Shown here: in pieces, positions 45,101 through 52,915 of the stretch
Layout: every line of letters starts with the position of its first letter
Position numbering within the stretch: position 1 is the first letter of the stretch
Assembly: GCA_013306675.1 (NCBI GenBank)
Contig: JABLUY010000113.1
Location: 1 to 64,000, forward strand
From: Thraustochytrium sp. TN22
Taxonomy: Eukaryota; Sar; Bigyra; Thraustochytrida; Thraustochytriidae
DNA: 64,000 bases
Reading direction: 5' to 3'
Notes under the pieces: generated by a model
What the model saw: only the letters and a program-made list of their open reading frames with translations
Told to the model about the DNA's origin: nothing
The model's database searches: none
Translations under genes and position numbers: made by a program

Positions 45101-47241
45101 GCGCAAGCGCCGTCGAGGACCAGCTTCAGCTCGGCGTCCCGGAGGCCATCAAGACGCTCCGCGACGCAGGCACTCAGGTATGGGTGCTCACCGGCGACAA
45201 GGTGGAGACCGCCATCAACATTGGCCTCTCCAGCAACCTGCTCGACTCCAAGATGCTGCAGCTCAAGCTCATCTCCAACGACGTGGAGCGCCTCGAGGAC
45301 CAGCTCAACGAAATCCTCGACGTCCTCGAGCAGGCGCAGGCCGGCGTTGACATCTCCTCAGGATTCTCCTGGGACCGATACGAGGAATCTCAGCACATCC
45401 AGCGCCACCTGTCGCGCGACCGCGCCATGAGCAAGGACGACCGCGCCGCCAGCTCGCAGAACCGCTTCGGCACCTTTTGCTACGGCTGCCTCAAGCCGGT
45501 GCGAAACATGCGCGACTTCGCGCACAACTTTCTGCAGGCGTCCTCCACAAACAACCAGTTCCAGGCCAACGTGGCGCTCGTCGTGAGCGGCGTGTCCCTC
45601 GAGCAGCTGCTGCACGAGCAAAAGGGCTCGGTCGAGCTGCAGCAGAAGCTGCTTCGCGTGGCGCGCGCCTGCAAGGTTGTCCTCGCATGCCGTGTGAGCC
45701 CGGCGCAGAAGTCGCTCATCGTCGAGATGGTGCGCTTCGCGCCGGACGTCAAAGAGCTGCAGCGCCCGCCCGTCACGCTCGCCATCGGAGATGGCGCCAA
45801 CGACGTACCCATGATCCAGGCCGCGCACGTTGGCGTCGGTATCTCCGGCCATGAGGGTCGCCAGGCCGTCAACAGCAGTGACTTTGCCATCGCTCAGTTT
45901 CGATTCCTCGTTCGCCTCATGCTCGTGCACGGCCGCTGGACCTATCGCCGCCAAGCCAATGTCATCAACTACATCGTCTACTCCTGGCTCGTGTACACGG
46001 GCCTCCTCTTCATGTACCTGCCTTATTCGCTCTTCAGCGGTCAGCAGATCTTCTACGAGACCATCTACACGTCCTTCTTCGCGTACTTTGCCAACGTGGT
46101 CATCGTCGCGCACGGCTGGTTTGAGCGCGACCTGAGTGCCACCACCATTATGCGGAATCCGTGGGTCTACAACGTCGGCGTCAAGTCGCACGACCTCAAC
46201 TATCGCAAGCTGGGCACCGTCACGCTTCGGTCGCTTGTGCACATTGTCATGCTCTACGGCTTCCTCTTCTCCGTGCTGCCCATCGATGTCCCGCTCTCCA
46301 TCATGGGCGCAGCCATGTACCTTGGGCTGATCATGGTGCTCTACACGCGCCAGCTTCTGGTCGGCTCCACCTACACCAGCATCACGCTCGGCCTCCTGCT
46401 GCTCGACTTCTTCTGCTTTCTCATCGTCATGGCCAGCGTGCAGACGCCCGCTGTCATCTACGACCACGAGAGCGGTGCGGGCCTTATTTGGGTCGCCACG
46501 GTGCTCTGCGTCATCTCCGTCCTCGTACTCGACATGTCCGTGCGGCTCTTCGAGAAGGAGTTCTTTCCGCACCCGGCTCAGGTCCTGCAGGAGCTCGACC
46601 ACGGCTACTTTCGTGGCAGCAAATATGCGCGCCATGCGCACCAGGACGCCATCAAGGTGCTCGAGGACTTTGGCCGTCTCACCGCCTTGCCCTTTACGAT
46701 TGGCGTGCAGCGTATCGGCAACATCATCGAGGGCCGCGAGCGCCAGCGAGCCGCCGCCAAGGACTCCCTCAGCGAGATGTCCAGCCTGCCCGAGGTGGAA
46801 ATTGCGCGCACGCTGTCGGCGCCCACGGCATCCATGAGCGGCAAGCGCCCCTTCGCCATGGGCCCGCGCGCCCTCACCTCTATCGAGGCGCCCGTGAGCC
46901 AGTCGCCCTTTCAGCGCATGACCCCGGCCTTCGACTTCGACTTTACCACCTCCGGCTTGCGTCGCCGCAGCGTGGGCCGCACCGCCTCGCAGACGGAGCG
47001 CCAACAGGCCGAGGACGACTTTGTCGACGACGGCGCTTTCGAGACGGCCTCTCGCCGCTTTGACCTGCAGCGCTTCCTTCCACCCTTCGCGCGCAAGCGA
47101 ACTCCGCTTGAGGGCATTCAAGAGGACGTTGACGAGCCGGCCGAGGACGACCATGCTGCGAGTGCAGCCGGTCTGGCCAGCGATGACCATGTCACCCAGC
47201 CCGACCATGGGGATGAGGACCAGGAGAAGAAGGAGGCCTAA
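42109..47241 (+). CDS. P4-type ATPase (phospholipid flippase)
   Basis: This is a 1710-residue P-type ATPase of the P4 class, which moves phospholipids from the outer to the inner leaflet of membranes. It has 'DGETNLK' in the actuator region, phosphorylation site 'DKTGTLTRN' (Asp639), 'MKGADNKM' in the nucleotide domain and 'GDGANDVPMIQAAHVGVGISGHEGRQAV' split over the P domain. About 10 membrane helices are expected, with the first pair near residues 250-300 ('FYLFIAIIALAGYY'). The first 180 residues are acidic, with a His/Glu run from a GAGCAC repeat. A long acidic insertion lies after the phosphorylation site, and a Ser/Arg-rich cytosolic tail ends the protein. Other family members are about 1150-1400 long. 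ATG 42049 is an alternative start. No CDC50 partner gene is nearby. Confidence 0.97.
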   Translation: MGDKASSHQLESRDAEDDTEVGGSGDSSGDDPEETRVPMPAEGSATEDSVTSDSARSVGGDQDQQQDEHEHEHEHEREREEENAAETNKEGGHEPHDNGDDGNDDPRHHRPTLDNPTGGNEPPEGGAAGVSAREVEEIEEMKRTMIETTSMETVRNEEEDQATPDTLDPYARFFRVLGFTFSKTVPQPGKGEKVELIQLRVPFTASFLREQAKRGARERTSNTTRTAKYNVWTFVPKAAGFQFLRYTNAFYLFIAIIALAGYYGNNLWTVSFNPVTIIALLIIVVGVALIFEGLDDLRRHRGDAQTNSTKVSRIRAGELEETTWGDLLPGDLVLVHDRESVPADILLLASYGADRKGATCYIETSGIDGETNLKIKEVPKYVTSTLMRDAEVKESLRSSRLLSKRASSAMSGQDMQMQEKQRLARIIPTISAGIYEYEQPNVFMQFNATFVPRAALGEDGSVGSEEDKQSLDFKNLILRGSQLRNTKWIIGLVMYAGPETKLALSRRPSPAKFGRIDLFMNRILLIVTFIMIVLVVVADVLLFTVTPDTSQYWYFMFQSATTDAFETPGPLAYLFTYLILFSNIIPIPIIIIVEIMNFYAQFVIQWDLELYHKETDTPAVCRTSNLVAEIGQITHVFSDKTGTLTRNQMKMIGCWVDGKMYGHHPPPPDDGEMEPDGKDAAADSASAAGSEVGAPRSFGAEDKKALAAVVEQAAHEHQEHPSGEIPHISPQEVESKDKDADLERGDLVPRMGGAPGPWDDDGNQHDDESATLSGFDDESDAGSEASITSLKVDEVFKDAIGLLEQGPETSAEHRAVMDFFVLLAVCHTVVLDWDDEGEPVLNAESPDEEAFVKAAGICGVKLTSTADGTIEIETPQASEKYKVLAVNPFNSSRKRMSIVLRRESDESVVLMMKGADNKMIERMASGQEEKLRDLNEALMAYSWNGLRTLVMGMRELGADEYEEWHEAYRSAIVARSGERGGALAKAAELVEKDVLLIGASAVEDQLQLGVPEAIKTLRDAGTQVWVLTGDKVETAINIGLSSNLLDSKMLQLKLISNDVERLEDQLNEILDVLEQAQAGVDISSGFSWDRYEESQHIQRHLSRDRAMSKDDRAASSQNRFGTFCYGCLKPVRNMRDFAHNFLQASSTNNQFQANVALVVSGVSLEQLLHEQKGSVELQQKLLRVARACKVVLACRVSPAQKSLIVEMVRFAPDVKELQRPPVTLAIGDGANDVPMIQAAHVGVGISGHEGRQAVNSSDFAIAQFRFLVRLMLVHGRWTYRRQANVINYIVYSWLVYTGLLFMYLPYSLFSGQQIFYETIYTSFFAYFANVVIVAHGWFERDLSATTIMRNPWVYNVGVKSHDLNYRKLGTVTLRSLVHIVMLYGFLFSVLPIDVPLSIMGAAMYLGLIMVLYTRQLLVGSTYTSITLGLLLLDFFCFLIVMASVQTPAVIYDHESGAGLIWVATVLCVISVLVLDMSVRLFEKEFFPHPAQVLQELDHGYFRGSKYARHAHQDAIKVLEDFGRLTALPFTIGVQRIGNIIEGRERQRAAAKDSLSEMSSLPEVEIARTLSAPTASMSGKRPFAMGPRALTSIEAPVSQSPFQRMTPAFDFDFTTSGLRRRSVGRTASQTERQQAEDDFVDDGAFETASRRFDLQRFLPPFARKRTPLEGIQEDVDEPAEDDHAASAAGLASDDHVTQPDHGDEDQEKKEA
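42306..42341 (+). repeat. GAGCAC hexamer repeat encoding (Glu-His)n
   Basis: Five or so copies of GAGCAC, fading into GAGCGC, lie in the first exon of the P4-ATPase and encode alternating Glu-His then Glu-Arg. Confidence 0.85.
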
Positions 47242-47317
47242 GGTTCTTTAGGAGTCTGGTGAAGTCAGACGAATAGTAATTTATCTGTTCATTTCGATGT
47301 TGATGTGCCACATTGTG

Positions 47318-47398
47318 CCACAAGACGATTCGAGCCAAGACACGATTCGCGCCACAAGACGATTCGAGCCAAGACACGATTCGCACAAGACGATCCGC
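47318..47398. repeat. ~36-bp tandem repeat between convergent genes
   Basis: Two full copies and a partial third of a unit containing CCACAAGACGATTCGAGCC and AAGACACGATTCGC. It lies between the 3' ends of the P4-ATPase and the inactive M14 gene. Confidence 0.85.
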
Positions 47399-47439
47399 AT
47401 ACATTTGTTGTTCATCATTCGTGACTGAAGCGAGCATGT

Positions 47440-49857
47440 TTACTTCTTGCGCTTGCGCTTGGAAGCCTGCACAATAGCGGCAGGGTTCACGTCGCGCTTG
47501 CTGTATGGCACGTCGACCGGATCGCCGCGAATGGGCAAGCGAAGGAGCTTCTGCGCGACAAAGACAGAGGCTGTCTCGAGCTCGCGAAGGAGCGTCTGGA
47601 ATGGCTCAATGGCGATCTTAGTGGCGTCCTGGCGCGTGCTGAGCGCGCTTGCTTTGACGTCGACCATAAATGACAGCTCGGCGCCGAGCTCATTATAGGT
47701 GTAGTCGATGAGCTGTCCCTGGTTCTTGGAGTGGAACTCGGACTCCCGCGTGGTGACCGAGTACTTGGTGCCGTCGGTGCGCTCCATCTGAATGGCGAGG
47801 CGGCCGGCAAGAAGGTTGACATCGATGGGCTTGTCCAGTGCGCGATAGATTTGCGGCGGTGTGATCGCGCCCGAGCAGCACTTGACGTGCAGAACGGCAA
47901 TGCGGCCGCGGCCCGACGCGTAGTGCGCCATGTAGTTGCGCAGCGCCTGGGTCTCGGGCTCAGAGAAGTTGGCCGGACCCTGGAAGCTTTCGAGTTTGGC
48001 ACCCTCCTTGAGGCGCTTGCCAAAGCCCCATGAAACCTCGTCCAGACCCCAGTTGTGCTCGAGATCGACGCCATGCGAGCCGGAAACCGCGACGCGGCGG
48101 TTCTTGCACCAAGAGCGCGCGCTCGAGGGCGTCTTCAGGTGCGAGTAGTCGAAGCCGCCAGGGTTGGAGATCATGATGAAGTGAAACTGCATCGCATCCA
48201 ACATGGCCTTGGTCGACTCGCCGCGGCCCTTGATGGCCATGGCCGTGTGTAGGATGGCCATGGACGAGGTCCACTCGCAGCCGCGCAGGGTCCCCAGCAC
48301 GAACACGTGCTTGCCGCGGCGGCCGTTGCCCACGCGAAGACTCATGATGGGCTGCGGCTTTTTGCGGTCCGCTGTGTCGCCGATCTCCACCAGGTCCACG
48401 TCCTTGTAATAGTCCGCGAGCTCCTTGGCCACGGCAAGGATTTCGCGCTGAGACCGGTATCGCAAGAAGATGCCCTTGTGCTTGCCATAGATCGGGTCGC
48501 GCGCCGTGAGGCGGTTGTAGTCGCCGGGTGGCAAGATCTCGCGGATCTGCTTCTGGCCGATCTCCTCGTAATCGTTTGGGTCCAGCAGCTGCTCCTTGAG
48601 GCTCTCGCGGACCTCCGCGACGCGGGCGGCCTCCACCTCGGCCGAGCTCAGCGGCTTTGGGTTGATGCGGTCTTCGGCCGCCTTCATGAGCTGGTCCAGC
48701 AGGCCGTCGTCGCCTCCCCCGAAGCCACTGCCGCCGATGCCGCCAAAGTCGCCGGCGCCTGCGCCGCCGCTGCCGCCAATGCTGTGCACGCCAAAGAGGT
48801 CTTCGCTCTCCTCCATGCCATCCAGATCCTTGAATGGGTCCTCCTCCTGCTGCGAGTGGTGACCAATGCTGGCGAAGAGCTTGGCGAGGTCCTCGTCCTC
48901 GGGCTCCTCCTCCGTCACTGCTTCCTCCTCCTCCTCACCCTCCACCTCTTCGGCTTCGACGTCGTCCTCCTCCTCCTCGTCGTCCTCCTCGTCGTCCCCC
49001 GCCTCGTCGTCCTCGTCCTCGTCCTCAGCGGTCTCCTCGTCCACCTCCTCCCTGCCATCGCCCACCGCGGACTCGCCGGGCCCGTTGGCTTCGACCTCAC
49101 TGTCGCCCTCCTCGTCGGGGTCGATGACCGCATCCACCTCGCCTTCCTCGTGACGAAACGGTGCGACGAGGTCCGCGTCCTCACCCGACTCTACCTCGTC
49201 AGTCAAGGCGGCAGACGCGTGGCTGGCCGCCTGGTGGTGCGCCGGGTCTTCGAGGTCCGTGGCCCGAAGAGCGTGTTGCGGCTGCTGGCGCGGGGGCGGT
49301 GCCGCCTCCCGCTCGCTTTTGACATGCCGCGGATCGATGCGCAGCGTGAGACAGGCGCCATTTTGGAAGCGAAAAGCCTGGCAGTCGCGCTTGGCGCAAT
49401 CTTCACAACATGCGTCCTCGTTGGCGGCCTGGCCCTCAGCCACGACCGTGGCGTCGCGGAGCGGGCGGGCCAGCGATTCAAAGCTGGCGTGCGTCTCCAC
49501 AAAGTAGAGCGAGGCGGAGCAGAGCTTGTACGTCGGGTTCTGCACGCGCAGCTCACCGATTTGGTCGAGCGAGATGCCGGCGGTGACGGCGCCGCCGCGG
49601 TCCGCGGCGGCCTGCGCACCGAGCCCGACGGCGTCCTGCACGGCCTCACCGGCGTCCTCGCCGCGCGTCCACGGGCTCGGCACGACGCTGGCCAGCAGCA
49701 GCAGCGCGCCTGCGGCGGCCGCCAGCAGCCCGAGCTTGAGCCGCCGCGTGGCCTGCGACTTGTCCCTGTGCGTGCGGCTGTGCCGCTCCTGCAGCCGCCG
49801 CCAGTCGTCCTCGCGCTGCCGCGCGGACCGCGCGCCGCGCGAGTTGCGCAGCAGCAT
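47440..49857 (-). CDS. Catalytically dead M14 carboxypeptidase paralogue (type II membrane)
   Basis: The protein has 805 residues. A short basic cytosolic start is followed by one membrane helix ('LGLLAAAAGALLLLASVV'), a Cys-rich segment ('CCEDCAKRDCQAF'), a long Asp/Glu-rich region (about residues 220-340) and a C-terminal M14 zinc-carboxypeptidase fold (about 430-800). Compared with the divergent neighbour, the catalytic positions are changed: HGRE becomes R525-G-C-E528, DLNRNW becomes DLEHNW, DVHCCSG becomes HVKCCSG (second zinc His lost), and the catalytic Glu in IVETRG becomes Asp (MVDVK). The fold-forming residues persist ('SNPGGFDYSHL', 'WGFGKRLKEG', 'CCSGAITPP'). It is therefore a probable pseudoenzyme, not a broken gene: the frame is intact. 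The peptidase-like domain should face the lumen or outside. Confidence 0.88.
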   Translation of the reverse strand: MLLRNSRGARSARQREDDWRRLQERHSRTHRDKSQATRRLKLGLLAAAAGALLLLASVVPSPWTRGEDAGEAVQDAVGLGAQAAADRGGAVTAGISLDQIGELRVQNPTYKLCSASLYFVETHASFESLARPLRDATVVAEGQAANEDACCEDCAKRDCQAFRFQNGACLTLRIDPRHVKSEREAAPPPRQQPQHALRATDLEDPAHHQAASHASAALTDEVESGEDADLVAPFRHEEGEVDAVIDPDEEGDSEVEANGPGESAVGDGREEVDEETAEDEDEDDEAGDDEEDDEEEEDDVEAEEVEGEEEEEAVTEEEPEDEDLAKLFASIGHHSQQEEDPFKDLDGMEESEDLFGVHSIGGSGGAGAGDFGGIGGSGFGGGDDGLLDQLMKAAEDRINPKPLSSAEVEAARVAEVRESLKEQLLDPNDYEEIGQKQIREILPPGDYNRLTARDPIYGKHKGIFLRYRSQREILAVAKELADYYKDVDLVEIGDTADRKKPQPIMSLRVGNGRRGKHVFVLGTLRGCEWTSSMAILHTAMAIKGRGESTKAMLDAMQFHFIMISNPGGFDYSHLKTPSSARSWCKNRRVAVSGSHGVDLEHNWGLDEVSWGFGKRLKEGAKLESFQGPANFSEPETQALRNYMAHYASGRGRIAVLHVKCCSGAITPPQIYRALDKPIDVNLLAGRLAIQMERTDGTKYSVTTRESEFHSKNQGQLIDYTYNELGAELSFMVDVKASALSTRQDATKIAIEPFQTLLRELETASVFVAQKLLRLPIRGDPVDVPYSKRDVNPAAIVQASKRKRKK

Positions 49858-49993
49858 GCTGCCGCCGCCGCGCCGCCGCCGCTCCCGCCGCGCGCGCCGC
49901 CTCCGCGCGCCGCCTCTTTGGCTCTCTGCCTGCCGCCGCGCGCCGTCCAGGCCATGGAGGCGGTTGACCTCGTCGCGCTCGTCGGCTACTCCG

Positions 49994-50024
49994 CATCCAT
50001 CCATCCATCCATCCATCCACCCAT
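49994..50024. repeat. (CCAT)n tetranucleotide array
   Basis: About seven copies of CATC lie in the spacer between the two M14 genes. Confidence 0.9.
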
Positions 50025-50056
50025 CCCGCATCCCGCTCCGGCGAGAAGGCGACGGC

Positions 50057-50093
50057 GGGCGGGCGGGCGGGCGGGCGGGCAGGCAGGCAGGCA
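50057..50093. repeat. (GGGC)n/(GGCA)n tetranucleotide array
   Basis: Six GGGC units are followed by three GGCA units in the spacer between the two M14 genes. A similar array precedes the carnitine acyltransferase gene. Confidence 0.9.
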
Positions 50094-50158
50094 GAGGCGG
50101 GCTGCGAGCCGCGGGTCGCGGCCCGCGCGCGCGCGCGAGCCCGCGGCGGGCGGCCGCC

Positions 50159-52600
50159 ATGGGACGCATTCGCGCGCTCGCGGCCTTGGCGGCGCTCGCC
50201 GTGGCGGCGCTCGCGCTCGTCGTGGCGCCCGTGCCGGCCGCGGCGGCGTCGTCGTCGTCCTCGCGCCGGCGCAAGAGCAGCAGTAGCAGCAGCAGCGGTG
50301 GCAGCGACGCCATGCTGTCTGAGGCGTTCTTTGAGCGGTGGGCGCCCTTCAAGGAGCTAGAAAAGTTCATGGAGACGCTGTACAAGGCGTACAAGGGGAC
50401 CAAGCTGGTCTCGCTGTCGACCATCGGCAAGAGCGCGGAGAAGCGCAAGCTCACGCTCATCACCGTGGGGCCCGCAGACCCTCAGCACCAGCTCTTCCTC
50501 ATGTCCACCATGCACGGGCGCGAGTGGATCACGCCGTACGCGACGCTGTACACGGCGTGGCAGCTCCTCCAGTGCCACAGCCATGGCGAGCAGCGCTGTG
50601 TGGACCTGCTCGCCACGACGCAGGTGCACTTCCTGCCGCTGCTCAACCCGGACGGTTACGAGTTCACGCGCCTGCCGGCGTCCAAGAACGAGCAGGCTCG
50701 CCAGTGGCGCAAGAACCGCCGCAACCTATGCTCCAAGTGCGAGCGCGGGGTACACGGCATCGACCTCAACCGTAACTGGGGTGTCAAGGGCAAGTCTTGG
50801 GGCTTTGGCAACGATAAGGCCACCACCGAGGTGTACCAGGGCAAGCACCCATTCAGCGAGCCGGAGATCAAGGCGGTGCGCGACTGGCTGCTGCACAAGA
50901 ACCGCGCCAAGCAGATTGACGCCTTCTTCGACGTGCACTGCTGCTCGGGCGCCATCCTGCCACCGTTCTACTACAGCGGCGAGCCCGAGGACGTGCAGAC
51001 CAAAAATCTTGAAAACTGCAAGTCCATCGCCAAGGCCATGCGTACCGTCAACGAGTACAAGTACAAGTGGCGCCCGCGCGAGTCCGAGTTCTCCGCATCG
51101 AACACGGGCATTGGCGTCGACTGGATCTACGCCGAGGCTGGCATTCCTAATGTCTTTATCGTCGAGACCCGCGGCAACAAGACCAAGCTGCTCAAGGACA
51201 TCTTCGAGGTCCCCGAGTCCGAGATCATCCCCATCTCCAAGGAGCTGCTCGCGGGCTTCTGGAAGATGGCCGAGCTCTTCGCGCCGAGCCAGCCAGCTAG
51301 CGGCGGCGCCGCCGCCATGGCTAGCACAAACTCGTTTCGCGCGGTGGACCACGTGGCAGATGCGAGCGATGACGGGCGTGCCGACGGGACCACGCACGCG
51401 GCGACGGACAATGGCGAGGCAGACTACGACGATGCCATGCCGGGTCTGCGCGGCGCCTCGGACAAGAGCCGTGAGGAGGTCGTGGTTCGCGAGGCCGAAC
51501 CGGACCCGAGCGCGATGAGTCTGGACGATCTCCTCATGGCCCTGGACGACTCCGTCAAGCCCAGGCCCAAGCCCAAGCCCAAGCCCAAGCCCCAAAATGC
51601 CGAAATGGATGAGGAGAAGAAGGCAAAGACCACGGCTCCCGAGCGAAACGTCGCGGAGGACGTGTCCGAGGCGACCACTGAGCCACCAGACCTGGAGGAT
51701 TGGGAGGAGGCCAAGGCGGACGAGGAGCCAGAGATCGCCGACGTGTGGACATCCAACGACGCGGTACTCTCCGCATCGGCGGAAGACGATCAGTTCGAGT
51801 CCTACGGGAATGCACAGGCCTCTGACACGGATCACGCCGAGATCCAGGTAGAGACGACCGAGAATGAGGAGGACGATGCGGAGCAGGAGCTCGAGGCCAC
51901 CGCGGATGACGAGGAAGATGACGAGGAAGTGGAGGAGGACGAGGACTCCGAGGACGAGGACTCCGAGGAGGCAGAAGCTGTCGACTTTGGTGACGCAGAC
52001 GACGACGGTGGTATCGATACCAACGGCGAGGCTGACGACGACAACGATGCCGAGACCGTGGCACACCGGAGAAGAGAACAGTCCGAAGACGAGGATGAGG
52101 CCGAGACTGAGCGCGAGGCAGATAGCATCATCGACGGCCTTGAAATGACTCTGGAGGAGGCCATGAAGCGCGATGGGGATGACGGCGGCGCAGGCCAGGG
52201 CGGCCGAATGGCAGCGTCGGCGAGCCTCGACAAGAAGGAGGAGGCATCTGGTGAAGAGGATCCGTTCGACATGGACGCCGAGGATGATGCCGAGGACGAG
52301 GACGTGGACTCGCCGTTGTTCGAGAAGAATCTTGACAAGGCCGTTCATGCACTTTTGGGCGAGGCCGATGAGGATGAGGAGGAGGAGTCCGTAGAGGCGC
52401 AGCGGCGCGCACGACTCGCTGAGTATCGTCGGATGCGTCAGGGGATGGACCCCGACATGCGTCGCGAGATTGAAGAGGTGCGCTACAGCCAGGAAGCGGC
52501 CATGCTGCGTGCCGCGGGTGCAGGCGTTCTGGCCATGGTCGTCTGTGGCCTCGCCTGGCTGGCGTCCAGACGCACGCGCAAGGCCTTCAAGGGCGAGTAG
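50159..52600 (+). CDS. M14 zinc carboxypeptidase, type I membrane protein
   Basis: The protein has 813 residues. A signal peptide ('LAALAVAALALVVAPVPAAAA') and a Ser run are followed by a full M14 catalytic domain (about 50-380). The zinc ligands are H119 and E122 in 'MHGREW' and H260 in 'DVHCCSG'. Substrate-carboxylate residues appear in 'GIDLNRNWG', and the catalytic Glu336 in 'VFIVETRG'. After the domain come a Lys-Pro run (AAGCCC repeat at 51556-51596) and a long acidic Glu/Asp region (about 500-740). One membrane helix ('GVLAMVVCGLAWLA') and a short basic cytosolic tail end the protein. It is thus a secretory-pathway membrane carboxypeptidase with the active site lumenal or extracellular. 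Specificity (A/B versus N/E type) is not clear. Its head-to-head paralogue has lost the active site. Confidence 0.94.
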   Translation: MGRIRALAALAALAVAALALVVAPVPAAAASSSSSRRRKSSSSSSSGGSDAMLSEAFFERWAPFKELEKFMETLYKAYKGTKLVSLSTIGKSAEKRKLTLITVGPADPQHQLFLMSTMHGREWITPYATLYTAWQLLQCHSHGEQRCVDLLATTQVHFLPLLNPDGYEFTRLPASKNEQARQWRKNRRNLCSKCERGVHGIDLNRNWGVKGKSWGFGNDKATTEVYQGKHPFSEPEIKAVRDWLLHKNRAKQIDAFFDVHCCSGAILPPFYYSGEPEDVQTKNLENCKSIAKAMRTVNEYKYKWRPRESEFSASNTGIGVDWIYAEAGIPNVFIVETRGNKTKLLKDIFEVPESEIIPISKELLAGFWKMAELFAPSQPASGGAAAMASTNSFRAVDHVADASDDGRADGTTHAATDNGEADYDDAMPGLRGASDKSREEVVVREAEPDPSAMSLDDLLMALDDSVKPRPKPKPKPKPQNAEMDEEKKAKTTAPERNVAEDVSEATTEPPDLEDWEEAKADEEPEIADVWTSNDAVLSASAEDDQFESYGNAQASDTDHAEIQVETTENEEDDAEQELEATADDEEDDEEVEEDEDSEDEDSEEAEAVDFGDADDDGGIDTNGEADDDNDAETVAHRRREQSEDEDEAETEREADSIIDGLEMTLEEAMKRDGDDGGAGQGGRMAASASLDKKEEASGEEDPFDMDAEDDAEDEDVDSPLFEKNLDKAVHALLGEADEDEEEESVEAQRRARLAEYRRMRQGMDPDMRREIEEVRYSQEAAMLRAAGAGVLAMVVCGLAWLASRRTRKAFKGE
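51556..51596 (+). repeat. AAGCCC hexamer repeat encoding (Lys-Pro)n
   Basis: Five to six copies of AAGCCC inside the active M14 gene encode a Lys-Pro spacer between the catalytic domain and the acidic stalk. Confidence 0.9.
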
Positions 52601-52915
52601 AGACGGGCCGCTTCTGCACGAGCTCTGGATGCGAAAGTGCGGCGTGGAACTTGAAGACAAGGCGAAGATGGGCCTCTTTGCTACGACGACCCCACAACGC
52701 TAGAGAAAGAGAGAGAGAGAGAGACCGAGACCGAGACAGAGACAGGGACAGAACCTACTTCACACACATGCACAATTCAACAATGTTCGGACTCTTTGCA
52801 ATGCGCCGTGCGGCAGGCGAACTCACGCGTGCGCGCGCGTGAGAAAAAGGGAGGGAGCCCATCTACTTCGCGCACACGTTTCAGCGATGTCCTCCGAAAC
52901 GACTGCACTGAAGAA
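52601..52915. other. Spacer between convergent M14 and MORN genes
   Basis: 315 bp between two 3' ends. It includes a purine simple repeat (AGAGAGAGAG, then GACCGAGACCGAGACAGAGA) at 52702-52752 and CACACA/GCGCGC runs. No gene is seen. Confidence 0.5.
52702..52752. repeat. (GA)n and GACCGA purine repeat
   Basis: An AG dinucleotide run is followed by GAGACC/GAGACA hexamers in the convergent spacer. Confidence 0.85.

Larger units (their letters stand above)
49858..50158. promoter_or_regulatory. Shared upstream region of the two M14 genes
   Basis: 301 bp between the head-to-head start codons. It carries a CCAT array (49994-50024) and a GGGC array turning into GGCA (50057-50093), then GCGC runs next to the plus-strand start. 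Confidence 0.5.

Noticed and set aside
45358-47208. 616-codon minus frame antisense to the P4-ATPase
   Set aside because: A shadow of the flippase codons with His/Val/Leu/Arg bias and no domain.
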